A DNA stretch of 64,000 bases from G965237725 sp965237725. GTDB lineage: Bacteria; Pseudomonadota; Gammaproteobacteria; Arenicellales; Poriferihabitantaceae. The stretch lies in the NCBI GenBank assembly GCA_965237725.1, contig OZ250151.1, positions 1,984,001-2,048,000 of the forward strand. Reading direction: 5' to 3'. How positions within the stretch are numbered: the stretch's first letter is position 1; each line of letters opens with the position of its first letter. A program made the position numbers and the translations under genes. A model generated the notes under the pieces. It was not told where the DNA came from, searched no databases, and saw nothing but the letters and a program-made list of their open reading frames with translations. Of the stretch, positions 1 to 8,980 are shown in pieces.

Positions 1-1
1 C

Positions 2-358
2 ATGCGCGGGGTTTTACATCAAATACTTGAAGACGATCTGGATAGCTTTATAAATGACCTAAGTGTTTTAGCCGGAGCAAAGGGCAGAATTTACTTCGTC
101 GAAGTGGCAAACAATATACGGGATTATTTTACTACCGCACCTGATAATTTTTCTCAATTGCCCGGTATTATGAAACGTACTTTTCTAAGTCATTTACCTC
201 CCCGCGGGTTGGAGCTGGATGATATTGAAAACCTTTTTCCCAAAGAACGCTTTAAAACATTAAAAACAGGTCAACTTGATTTGTATACCAATTTAAAATT
301 CAAAAACGAAAATGCAATTTCCATCCCCGCTGTATTCGGGATTATTGAGGGATGCTGA
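2..358 (+). CDS. SAM-dependent methyltransferase, C-terminal fragment
   Basis: Partial gene cut by the left edge of the window; the first ATG at position 2 is probably internal. The 118 visible residues look like the C-terminal half of a class I (Rossmann) methyltransferase: an HQI segment is followed by a helix (DDLDSFINDL), then G-RIYFVEVA, which resembles the late beta strand after the KPGG loop. The SAM-binding glycine loop would lie upstream and is not seen, so the family is inferred. It reads in the same direction as the MBOAT, adenylation and dehydrogenase genes that follow about 120 bp later, so it may tailor the same product. Confidence 0.5.
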   Translation: MRGVLHQILEDDLDSFINDLSVLAGAKGRIYFVEVANNIRDYFTTAPDNFSQLPGIMKRTFLSHLPPRGLELDDIENLFPKERFKTLKTGQLDLYTNLKFKNENAISIPAVFGIIEGC

Positions 359-474
359 AGATAGACCAGATATCCGCATTTGTAATTGCGGGTTACTCGG
401 ACTCAGCTAATTTTTGCCATAGTTCAATTTTGCAACTCCTGCAATTCAAAATCATACTTTTATGAGTAATACCT

Positions 475-3033
475 TTGAATGACATATTGAACATTTTTTC
501 GTCATCGGACGATTTGGACAATGAAACCAGCATTGCCAACTCAAAAATTTCTATTGCCGAGTATTTGAGTGTACTAATACCCCTGGTTCTCTTCACCATT
601 GCGGTAGAGCTTTTTCACATCGAAGAAGGACTGCAATTACCGAGATTGATGTGGATCGTTACTGCCGGATTTATCCAATACCCATGGCTGCCCTTTCATC
701 TTCGGCTGCCCTATTTTTTTCTGCTCAACATTATTGCCCTGGTTGTACTATTTAGTTTTGGGCCGGGTTTGGGTGCCTTGGCAGTTGGATTATTACTGGT
801 GATTGTGGCCACACTGCCGATCAAATATATATACCGCGTATTGCTCATATTAGTGATCAGCGGATGCCTGGCCACGTTCAAAAGTGGAATTATTGGTGGC
901 AGCAGTTTATATCAAATGTCATCCATAGTTGGCGGGCTATTCATGTTTCGACTGATAATGTACATGTATGAAATACATCATGAGACCGCGGCAGTTTCAT
1001 TTTGGAAACGAATTAGCTACTTCTTTTTATTGCCAAACCTGATTTTCTGGATCTTCCCCATCGTAGACTACCGGGCATTTATCCAAAAATTTTATACCCA
1101 AACCGCAGTAGAAAACTGTCGCAAGGGTTTGCAATGGATGTTCACAGGTTTAGTTCATCTACTGATCTATCGAGTTATTTATTATTATGGCCTGCCTTCT
1201 CCGAAAGAAATAACGGGCATCTACAGTTTATTGCAGTACCTGATTCTCTCCTATGCATTGATTATACGGTTGTCTGGCATATTTCATTTATCCGCTGGCA
1301 TTATTTGCCTGTTTGGGTTTGATCTTCCTAGGACGTTCAACAATTATTTTCTGGCTTCCAGTTTCAGTGATCTATGGCATCGGGTGAATTCCTATTGGCG
1401 GGAATTTGTTATGAAAGTATTTTACTTTCCGATCTATTTTCGATTTAAGAAAAGGAACAGTGTTGCTGTGGCGATTACTGTTTTGCTGGTTTTTGCTGTT
1501 AACTGGTTTTTACACAGTTATCAATGGTTCTGGATCAGGGGGAGCTTCCTGGTAAAACACACAGACATTTTGTTCTGGGGAATCTGGGGCGTACTGCTGG
1601 CAATAAATTCAGTCATGCTGATGAACCGCAAAGCCCTCAAATCGATTTATCAATTCACTTTCTCGAGGGCGCTGACGAAAGCCCTAAAGATTTTGGGTAT
1701 GTTCGCGTTCATGTGTGTCATGTGGTCTATATGGACCAGCCCCTCCATCGATGACTGGTTATTACTCTACGCCAGCGCAGGGATCGTAAGTGCTGGAGAA
1801 ATTACCGTAATTCTGAGTGTACTTGTACTTGTACTATCAATTGGGGTATTTGTGCAGTACATACAATCCAGACAAAAAACAGTCGCTGTAAATCAGGGGA
1901 GCAGCACACGCACACGCATGATTTCCATAACAGTTACACTTGCCGGGCTATGTATCATTGGAAACCCCAGTGTAAGCGATCAAATTGGTAGGACACTGGC
2001 TATGGATGTGTCCCCGATTTTGAGCACCAAACTCAATACCTTTGATAGCGAACAATTACATAAAGGCTATTACGAAGATCTGATCGTCAGTAACAGCATC
2101 ACATCGCGAATGTGGGAAGTTCAGGAAGAAAAGAAAAAGGACCAATCCAGTTTTCAAAATTCGTGGAATCTAAATCAAACCGGGGTAATAGTAGCCGTCG
2201 AAAGTCTCGTCGAAAAAACGCTTCTGCCAAATCAACAAATAGAATTCAAAGGCGCAACGTTTAGCACTAATGAGCACGGCATGCGGGATCGGTCATATAC
2301 ACAACTCAAACCAGACGACACATATCGAATTGTACTTTTAGGTGGGTCCGGTGAAATGGGCTCCGGGGTGAACGACGATGAAACTTTTGAAAATCTGATT
2401 GAAGACAAACTAAATAGCTTACCTCGTTGGAATAAACATCAAACCATTGAAATTTTAAATTTCTCACGTATATCTAATTTTGTTCCACACTTCGTAGGTA
2501 TCGTTGACACAAAAATCGAAAAGTTTCAGCCCGATGCCATAATGTTGTTTTTGCATGACGTTGAAGAAATACAAAAAAGCCTAAATGCGCTTATTAGAAT
2601 AATCAAAAAAGGATATGGAAAAGAATATCCAAAATTAACCCAACTCGCCACCGAATTGAATATAACCGCCGATTCAAATCTTAAACATGCGATTCGAGCC
2701 GCAAAACCTCGCGCTGAGGAATTGTTCATGTGGGGCCTTGAACATATAGAAAATTATTGCAAACAAAGAGGCATGCCTCTGGTTATAGTCGCTTTAGGGA
2801 CACCCGGTGAAGGGAAACGACTTTCCGAACAACAGATCATGGATAAACTCAATATGTTAACCGATGCGGAATATACGGTATGGAATGCATATGATGTGTA
2901 CGATAATTATGATGAATCAACATTGAAAGTTGCCCCTTGGGATTACCATCCAAACAATCAGGCCCATCAAATTGTTGCGGATAAACTTTTTTTGTTGATG
3001 CAACAAAATGAACATATATTCTCAAAGGACTAG
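475..3033 (+). CDS. MBOAT O-acyltransferase fused to an SGNH/DltD-like domain
   Basis: An 852-residue protein that starts with TTG; no in-frame ATG lies near the N-terminus. Residues about 30-490 are polytopic membrane sequence with MBOAT hallmarks: the SDLWHRVNSYW segment, then the conserved histidine H347 in NWFLHSYQW. Residues about 600-852 form an extracytoplasmic SGNH hydrolase-like domain with nucleophile S625 in GGSGEMG and a C-terminal D823-x-H825-P-N motif typical of DltD/AlgJ-like proteins. Known role of the parts: MBOAT proteins such as DltB move acyl groups across or onto exported polymers, often from a carrier protein, and SGNH partners complete the transfer. Here both are one polypeptide, 48 bp upstream of an adenylation gene, with a free carrier gene nearby. 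That matches DltB+DltD logic. The acceptor is unknown. Confidence 0.75.
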   Translation: MNDILNIFSSSDDLDNETSIANSKISIAEYLSVLIPLVLFTIAVELFHIEEGLQLPRLMWIVTAGFIQYPWLPFHLRLPYFFLLNIIALVVLFSFGPGLGALAVGLLLVIVATLPIKYIYRVLLILVISGCLATFKSGIIGGSSLYQMSSIVGGLFMFRLIMYMYEIHHETAAVSFWKRISYFFLLPNLIFWIFPIVDYRAFIQKFYTQTAVENCRKGLQWMFTGLVHLLIYRVIYYYGLPSPKEITGIYSLLQYLILSYALIIRLSGIFHLSAGIICLFGFDLPRTFNNYFLASSFSDLWHRVNSYWREFVMKVFYFPIYFRFKKRNSVAVAITVLLVFAVNWFLHSYQWFWIRGSFLVKHTDILFWGIWGVLLAINSVMLMNRKALKSIYQFTFSRALTKALKILGMFAFMCVMWSIWTSPSIDDWLLLYASAGIVSAGEITVILSVLVLVLSIGVFVQYIQSRQKTVAVNQGSSTRTRMISITVTLAGLCIIGNPSVSDQIGRTLAMDVSPILSTKLNTFDSEQLHKGYYEDLIVSNSITSRMWEVQEEKKKDQSSFQNSWNLNQTGVIVAVESLVEKTLLPNQQIEFKGATFSTNEHGMRDRSYTQLKPDDTYRIVLLGGSGEMGSGVNDDETFENLIEDKLNSLPRWNKHQTIEILNFSRISNFVPHFVGIVDTKIEKFQPDAIMLFLHDVEEIQKSLNALIRIIKKGYGKEYPKLTQLATELNITADSNLKHAIRAAKPRAEELFMWGLEHIENYCKQRGMPLVIVALGTPGEGKRLSEQQIMDKLNMLTDAEYTVWNAYDVYDNYDESTLKVAPWDYHPNNQAHQIVADKLFLLMQQNEHIFSKD

Positions 3034-3080
3034 GGTTTAACCAGTGCCGTCCATAGTGTTAGTATTTGCTCAGATTTTAA

Positions 3081-4646
3081 ATGCTGTTTGTTAAAATCAT
3101 TAAGCATATGCATACATCTTTAACTGAATTTAACAAGCTATCAGATATTTTAGCCAATATCGGCTGCTCACATCCTGATCACATTGCTCTCCTCGACCCC
3201 AAAGGACAAAGCCTAAGTTACCAACAACTCGAGACACAGTCGCTAGCATTGGCAACCTGGATGGAAAGTCAAAAGCTGGGGGATAAACCATTGATTGGTT
3301 TGTATATTCCAAAATCCATACAAAGCGTTGTTGCCATACTCGGCACTTTAACTTCAGGTTCTGCTTATGTACCGCTTGATGCGGCTGGTTCCATAAATCG
3401 AAACGCGCTAATACTTCAGGATTGTCAGGCCAAAGCGATATTGATCGACCCTTCCCTAGAACTTGATCTGACTTCGAAACTCGACTGTCAATTTGAATCA
3501 ATTGCCGTTCCAGGTCATAACCTAAATTTACTGAAACTTGGTTGGAATAGTTCATCGAAAATTTTCACCGACCCTGACCTGGCTATGATTCTTTATACTT
3601 CTGGATCAACAGGCATGCCCAAGGGGGTGCAGATCAGCCATGATAATGCCTTGACTTTCATCAATTGGTGCAGACAAACTTTTGCAGTGACCAGCGATGA
3701 TGTCTGCGCCTCAATCGCTCCCTTTCATTTTGATCTATCAATGTTTGATCTATACGTCAGTCTCGCACAGGGGGCGAGGATTTTGTTACTGGATCAAAAG
3801 TCCACCCAAAATCCATTGCTCCTTTCAAGTTATTTCGAAGATTTCTCAATATCTGTTTGCTATGCAACACCCACCTTGTTAAAACTGATGGTGGATTACG
3901 GCAAGTTGCACAAGTACAACCACAGTTCGATGAAATTGGTCTTGTTCGCAGGGGAGGTTTTTCCGATTCAGCCCTTAAAGGCAATTAAAGAAAACTGGCC
4001 GCAAGCCGCGTTTTTTAATCTTTACGGTCCGACTGAATCAAACGTCATCACCTGGCATCCGATCCCACAAAAAGTTGAAATAACCAGAACTCAACCCTAT
4101 CCTATTGGCTATCCATGTGATCATGCACAATGTAAATTACTTGTCGATGAAAATATTGTGGATATCGTGGATGGCCTGGAAGGAGAATTGATCGTCAGCG
4201 GCCCTTCGGTTACCTCAGGATATCTCAACAACGATAAAAAGAGCCAACTATCGTTCTTGTATTCAGAAGATGGCGGTCGTTATTACAGGACTGGAGACTT
4301 TGTCAAAGTTGCAGATCAGGGTCGATTGGAATTTTCCATGCGAAAAGACAGAATGGTAAAGCGCCGGGGATATCGAATAGAATTAGCAGAAATCGAACGC
4401 GTACTGGCATTACACGACGACATCATTGAATCCGCTGTTAATACAAATACGAATGGCGATGAACAATCCATTGATGCTTATGTCTGCCAAAAAATAGACC
4501 GCCCTGCACTAGACAAAATTGAATTGAAACAATTTTGTTTGCAGCATTTACCATCGTACATTTTGCCGGATAAGTTCATATTTCTGAATGCACTACCAAA
4601 AACCAGCACTCACAAAATTGACTATCCGGCGCTAAAAAATAATTAA
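3081..4646 (+). CDS. free-standing adenylation enzyme, predicted L-proline specific (PltF/CloN4-like)
   Basis: A 521-residue class I adenylate-forming enzyme of the NRPS A-domain type with no other NRPS domain. Core motifs are intact: LYTSGSTGMPKG (171-182), FHFDLSMFD (215-223), NLYGPTES (313-320), YRTGDF, the RRGYRIELAEIE hinge and a C-terminal KTSTHKID with the catalytic lysine. Aligned by eye to PheA, the pocket residues are D218 L219 F222 Y261 L288 A290 L314 V322 I323. This is one change from the DLFYLALVC(K) code I recall for pyrrole-forming prolyl ligases. Expected reaction: ATP-dependent loading of proline onto the carrier at 7373. ATG at 3081 is used; ATG 3108 is an alternative. It lies 16 bp ahead of the dehydrogenase. 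Confidence 0.85.
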   Translation: MLFVKIIKHMHTSLTEFNKLSDILANIGCSHPDHIALLDPKGQSLSYQQLETQSLALATWMESQKLGDKPLIGLYIPKSIQSVVAILGTLTSGSAYVPLDAAGSINRNALILQDCQAKAILIDPSLELDLTSKLDCQFESIAVPGHNLNLLKLGWNSSSKIFTDPDLAMILYTSGSTGMPKGVQISHDNALTFINWCRQTFAVTSDDVCASIAPFHFDLSMFDLYVSLAQGARILLLDQKSTQNPLLLSSYFEDFSISVCYATPTLLKLMVDYGKLHKYNHSSMKLVLFAGEVFPIQPLKAIKENWPQAAFFNLYGPTESNVITWHPIPQKVEITRTQPYPIGYPCDHAQCKLLVDENIVDIVDGLEGELIVSGPSVTSGYLNNDKKSQLSFLYSEDGGRYYRTGDFVKVADQGRLEFSMRKDRMVKRRGYRIELAEIERVLALHDDIIESAVNTNTNGDEQSIDAYVCQKIDRPALDKIELKQFCLQHLPSYILPDKFIFLNALPKTSTHKIDYPALKNN

Positions 4647-4662
4647 TGGGGGAAATTTAATT

Positions 4663-5811
4663 TTGGAATTTTCACTTAGCGAGGCTCAAGATACTTTACA
4701 GGCGAGAATAATTGAATTTGCCCAGGCGAACTTAAATGAAAACCTGCCCCATCGTTATCGGCAGGGGATATTTGAACGCCCCCTGTGGGAATTGTGTGGC
4801 CACCAAGGGATCCCGGGATTGGTGGTCGCAGAGAACTATGGTGGCAAAGGGCTTGACGCGCTGTCTACGGTTGTTGCACTGGAAGGGTTGGGTTATGGAT
4901 GTGAAGACGGCGGGTTGGGGTTTGCAATTACCGCACATATGATGGCCTGCGTAATACCCGTTTCAATACATGGCAGCAAAACCCAAAAAACAAAATTTCT
5001 CCCTGGGCTGTCCAATGGTGAACTGATTGCGACAAATGCTATAACAGAGCAGGAAAGTGGCTCCGATGTTTTTCAAATGAAAAGTCGAGCAAAACCACAC
5101 AACAATGGCTATGTTCTTTCTGGTCAAAAAAGCTATTGTGCCAACGCCCCGGTAGCAGATATTTGTATTGCATATGCCCTTACTGATCCCGACAAAGGGT
5201 TTTTGGGCGGGGTCTCCTGTTTTTTACTGGAAAAAAACCAACATAAATTCGCTATCAATAGTGACATTGAAAAACTAGGTTTGCGTACATGCACTACCGG
5301 ACAAATCAACCTCGATGGTATATCGGTAAGCGAAGAAGACATGATTGGTAAAACGGGCGGCGGCGGCATGATATTTTCGCAGTCCATGCTTTGGGAACGA
5401 ATCTGCATGTCGGCTCTTCATGTCGGGACAATGACCCGGTTGCTTGAGCGATGCATCGGTTTTGCGAAAAACCGAAAATCTGGTGGTGTTGCGATTTCAA
5501 CTTACCAGGCCGTATCTCACAAACTGGTTGATCTTCAGGTCAGACTCGAAGCAAGCAAATTACTGGTCTACCACACAGCATGGAAACTTGATCAGGGGCA
5601 TAATGTTAATCGCGATGCGTCCATAGTAAAACTGTATGTAAGCGAGCAGTTCAAATCAATGACCACGGATTTGATGCAAATTTATGCCAGCACAGGCTAT
5701 ACCGTAGACAGCGAAATAGGCCGATGCGTTAACGATGCATTGGCCAGCACCATATACTCGGGAACCTCGGAAATTCAAAAAAATATTATTGCCAAGTGGA
5801 TTGGGCTATGA
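4663..5811 (+). CDS. acyl-CoA dehydrogenase-fold prolyl-carrier dehydrogenase (PltE/RedW/AnaB-like)
   Basis: A 382-residue flavoprotein with a TTG start preceded by a strong GGGGGA ribosome-binding site at 4648-4653. The FAD/acyl-binding segment ITEQESGSD is at 127-135. The C-terminal catalytic glutamate of MCAD (YEGT) is replaced by serine in IYSGTSEIQ, while E245 in LWER sits where PltE-type and isovaleryl-type enzymes place their base. This, with the adjacent prolyl adenylation and carrier genes, supports oxidation of prolyl-S-carrier to pyrroline or pyrrolyl-S-carrier rather than beta-oxidation. Anatoxin AnaB is a close functional alternative and would stop at the pyrroline stage. It converges with the halogenase-like gene 34 bp downstream. 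Confidence 0.85.
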   Translation: MEFSLSEAQDTLQARIIEFAQANLNENLPHRYRQGIFERPLWELCGHQGIPGLVVAENYGGKGLDALSTVVALEGLGYGCEDGGLGFAITAHMMACVIPVSIHGSKTQKTKFLPGLSNGELIATNAITEQESGSDVFQMKSRAKPHNNGYVLSGQKSYCANAPVADICIAYALTDPDKGFLGGVSCFLLEKNQHKFAINSDIEKLGLRTCTTGQINLDGISVSEEDMIGKTGGGGMIFSQSMLWERICMSALHVGTMTRLLERCIGFAKNRKSGGVAISTYQAVSHKLVDLQVRLEASKLLVYHTAWKLDQGHNVNRDASIVKLYVSEQFKSMTTDLMQIYASTGYTVDSEIGRCVNDALASTIYSGTSEIQKNIIAKWIGL

Positions 5812-5845
5812 CAAATTCGCCGAAATTTTTGTTCGGTCCGATTAT

Positions 5846-7141
5846 CTATACACTGGGCAGGGGAAGAATTTCGCAAACCTCCTGGATTGGCACGCCCAGC
5901 GAAGCAAGCAGTTCTGGAAAATCATGAGCACGATTGGTCATTTCAAGATGACCGAGGGTCAGTAAGTTCTCCTCGCGACTTTGTAGACGAATACCTTGCT
6001 TGATTTCCTTCATTAAGTGCTCGGGCAGGAATTTTTTGGGGTAGGACAAACCCTGCATAAATTGCAGACGCGTATTCAACTTGGTTGAAAAAATTTCGCG
6101 ATAGAACTCTTTTCTGTTTGGGCGTTGCAAAGAATGCTCAACAGACCAGGCCGCCAAAAATGCGGCATGCATTGCCATGGTAACGCCGCCTGAAATAATA
6201 GGGTCAGCAAACGCAGCGGCATCCCCAATAATGTAACAATTTTCTACAGTCAACTTGTTAGGCAAATAAGCATAATCCCTGATAGACATTACTGGACTAA
6301 TCAATTTACCCTTCTGAACCAGGGTAGATAAGATAGGTTGATTTTCAACAAGGTTGAGGAATCGCTCCTCAAGGGTATTGCCCCTGGCTTTGAATTCCCC
6401 AATTTCATCTGTGGGAACCATAGCCCCAACACTGACTTTGTTACGCTGCACTATGTGCCAAATCCAACCCCAGCCTCCAGTAGAAGTTATAAACGTTTTT
6501 GGTAAATTGGTGAATCGATGTTCAAAATCGGTGATTTCTCCATTGGAGTTTAAGTAGTCTGTCTTATCGTAATAGCTCCAAAATGCCTGAAACCTGAAGT
6601 TTGGATCAAATTCTCTAAAACCATATTGCTTGGCAACCAACGCTCGCTGTCCTGTAGCATCAATCAGATACCTGGCTGTAATTTCACCACTCGTTTCATT
6701 TTCATCATCCACATATTGAACAACCGTTGTGTCTGTTTTGATATCAACCTCGGTAACCAGCACCTCCTCGCAAACCGTTGCGCTGGATTCTCGACTATGA
6801 TCAAGTAAAAGTTTATCGAAATCATCTCTTTCCACGTGTAAACCGGGCCTGGTGTACCCATAATCTTTGAACGACAATGTTCGCAGGACCCCATCCCAAT
6901 GAACTACGCCACCGGATTTTCGGATAAACCCAGCTTGATTGATCTTATCCGATGCGCCAATGGCATCTGCATACTTCCAAAATTGGGGAATTACACTTTC
7001 TCCCACGGTATTGCGGGGAAACTGATTTTTTTCAAAAACCACAACATCAATTCCATTTTTGGCTAACAATGATGCTGCGGTGGATCCGGCAGGCCCACCT
7101 CCAATCACCAATACATCACATTTTTTCTGTATTTTGCTCAT
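5846..7141 (-). CDS. FAD-dependent halogenase-like protein (PltA/Bmp2 type)
   Basis: A 431-residue flavoprotein. The GGGPAG dinucleotide-binding loop is at 14-19, GES followed by IPQFW at 47-55, and a lysine (K75) in RKSGG near the position of the catalytic lysine of flavin halogenases. WIWHIV at 226-231 corresponds to the WxWxIP halogenase signature with valine in place of proline. The second FAD motif is GDAAAFADPIISGG. In pyoluteorin and marine bromopyrrole pathways such enzymes halogenate pyrrolyl-S-carrier, which fits the neighbours. The imperfect WxWxIP motif leaves open a related non-halogenating oxidoreductase. It is divergent from the carrier gene across 231 bp, so both promoters probably share that gap. 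Confidence 0.65.
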   Translation of the reverse strand: MSKIQKKCDVLVIGGGPAGSTAASLLAKNGIDVVVFEKNQFPRNTVGESVIPQFWKYADAIGASDKINQAGFIRKSGGVVHWDGVLRTLSFKDYGYTRPGLHVERDDFDKLLLDHSRESSATVCEEVLVTEVDIKTDTTVVQYVDDENETSGEITARYLIDATGQRALVAKQYGFREFDPNFRFQAFWSYYDKTDYLNSNGEITDFEHRFTNLPKTFITSTGGWGWIWHIVQRNKVSVGAMVPTDEIGEFKARGNTLEERFLNLVENQPILSTLVQKGKLISPVMSIRDYAYLPNKLTVENCYIIGDAAAFADPIISGGVTMAMHAAFLAAWSVEHSLQRPNRKEFYREIFSTKLNTRLQFMQGLSYPKKFLPEHLMKEIKQGIRLQSREENLLTLGHLEMTNRAHDFPELLASLGVPIQEVCEILPLPSV

Positions 7142-7372
7142 TCCAGTTAATACATCGTGCTTTGGGGTTGATTGGTTGTTTGTTAATTATAGTAGAATTC
7201 GCGATCAGAGTAATTTTGTTCTATTTAGCCTGTACCTGTATACTAATATTCAACAAACCAAAAATCCGATTTGTTAACGACAACCTAAGACAAATTTCTA
7301 TCCGCGTTAGCCCATAAACGTGTGTCAGAAAAATCGCTCCCGACCACTTGATGTGTTAACAAACAATAAACC

Positions 7373-7630
7373 ATGATCATTGACGAAAACAAAATTGAGG
7401 AGACTGTCCGTTCGTATATTCTGAAAGAATATGCCGAGGAAGGTGATGTTAACATTACTCGAGATACCCCTCTGCTAAGCAGTGGAGTTATCGATTCAAT
7501 TTCCGTAATGCAACTTGTAGACTTTCTTGAAAAAACTTTCGACTTCGAGTTTTTGCCCCATGAAGTTTATCAAGACAACCTGGATACCATCGAGAAGATT
7601 GCGGCCTTTGTAAGTAATAAGACCAATTAG
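7373..7630 (+). CDS. free-standing peptidyl/acyl carrier protein
   Basis: An 85-residue carrier protein with the phosphopantetheine attachment serine S42 in GVIDSISVMQL (38-48), followed by an amphipathic helix (VDFLEKTFDFEF) and a short C-terminal helix. Length and sequence style match the discrete carriers used with free-standing A-domains (PltL, CloN5, AnaD, DltC) rather than fatty acid ACP, since the DSL of FabF-type ACPs is DSI here. It probably carries the prolyl/pyrrolyl thioester made by the upstream enzymes. It is transcribed divergently from the halogenase-like gene and followed 81 bp later by a DUF3179 gene on the same strand. Confidence 0.9.
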   Translation: MIIDENKIEETVRSYILKEYAEEGDVNITRDTPLLSSGVIDSISVMQLVDFLEKTFDFEFLPHEVYQDNLDTIEKIAAFVSNKTN

Positions 7631-7711
7631 ACGAGACCACGGAATCTATAATTTCAGTTTAGTCACACCGCTGCTAAAGCTGAAACTCTCAAATTTTAGG
7701 ATAATTTAACT

Positions 7712-8788
7712 ATGACATTAACAAGAAACATTGGTTTAGTTTGTTTTATACAGGGACTCTTGGTGTTCAGCCCTATTGCTATGCCCACCGATGAAGAGTA
7801 TGACACTGAAAAGTACTACCTGCGGGATGATTTTCCCAACGCATTAATTCTGCGGGACAATGTAATTGCAGAAACAGAATGGCTCCATTCTCGAAGTCAT
7901 GTGAACTGGGTAGTTGGAAAATATACTCACATAATGGAGGGCGAGGATTTTATTCTTGGTTTCTTTGTTAGTGAGAAGGCCTATGCCATTCCCTACTGGC
8001 AATTAAAAAATTACCATGTAGCCAACCTTGATATTGATGACGAGCCCATTTTGGTGGTTTTATGCGAAGCCTGTGTCAGCGCTGCTGCTTTTAATCCTGT
8101 GGTAGAGGGAACACGACTAAATTTTCAGGTGGGCGGGTTGTATAATGGCACTCACTTCCTCAAAGATAAAGAAACCGGCAGTTACTGGACATCCTTTTTA
8201 GGAAGAGGATTGTTAGGGGAGCATCAATCCAAAACACTTGAGCAAAGACTATTGTTCCAGGGCACCTGGCAGGACTGGTATGAACAATACCCCGATACCT
8301 TTGTGAGCCTTGGGCATGAAGATGAGCGAATAGGACATGGCCACAATCAAATTCCAGGTCGAAAACGAGTTGGGCGGGATTTCAGATACTCGTTGGAGGC
8401 GCCTATCGACAAAAGACTTAAAAAATCAACAGTTATTTTGGGGGTTGAAATTGGTAATACCTCGGTCGCTTATGAGTTAGATAAACTAGATGAGGTTGGA
8501 ACAGTAATTAATACGAAAATTGCTGATCAGGATGTCGTAATATTAAAAAAACCAAATTCCATGCTGAGTGCCGTTTTCTCGCCAGAACTGGATGGGCGTA
8601 CCTTGAGTTTCAAACTGACGGAAGATAATTCCATAGTCGACGAGGGAACCAATAGCAGCTGGTCCCTCGATGGTGAAGCGGTCTCCGGCCCGTTCAAGGG
8701 TAAAAAACTGACTTTTATCCCCTCAAATATTGAAGAGTGGTATGTCTGGGCAGCCTATCATCCGAAAACCGAGATTCGGATTCAATAG
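7712..8788 (+). CDS. DUF3179 family protein, exported
   Basis: A 358-residue protein with an N-terminal hydrophobic segment (residues 5-24) that looks like a Sec signal. The DUF3179 core is recognisable: YAIPYWQL, then ILVVLCEACVSAAAFNP, GGLYNGTHFL, SYWTSFLGRGL and GTWQDWYEQYPDT. Family members have a CxxC-like pair; here it is C-E-A-C. The function of DUF3179 is not established. It starts 81 bp after the carrier gene with AGGA about 8 bp upstream of the ATG, so it may be cotranscribed with the carrier, but a role in pyrrole chemistry is only inference. Confidence 0.75.
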   Translation: MTLTRNIGLVCFIQGLLVFSPIAMPTDEEYDTEKYYLRDDFPNALILRDNVIAETEWLHSRSHVNWVVGKYTHIMEGEDFILGFFVSEKAYAIPYWQLKNYHVANLDIDDEPILVVLCEACVSAAAFNPVVEGTRLNFQVGGLYNGTHFLKDKETGSYWTSFLGRGLLGEHQSKTLEQRLLFQGTWQDWYEQYPDTFVSLGHEDERIGHGHNQIPGRKRVGRDFRYSLEAPIDKRLKKSTVILGVEIGNTSVAYELDKLDEVGTVINTKIADQDVVILKKPNSMLSAVFSPELDGRTLSFKLTEDNSIVDEGTNSSWSLDGEAVSGPFKGKKLTFIPSNIEEWYVWAAYHPKTEIRIQ

Positions 8789-8980
8789 TTATAAGAGCAA
8801 CTGGTGCAACGCGAATTCAAAGATTCGTGCAAACTTTTGGTGCTGCGAAATTCAACTTTCCAGAAACAGCGCCCAGCACCATCAATTTGTTTTATTTTTT
8901 ATGACCTGTCATCCCATTTATAATCGACAGAGTAATTATCCCTTAAATTTGTACCGGGCCCATTCCAGTTCCAGGAAAAT

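Noticed and set aside
5735..7317. Several plus-strand open frames across the halogenase-like gene
   Set aside because: Shadows of the minus-strand flavoprotein; no ribosome-binding sites or recognisable domains.
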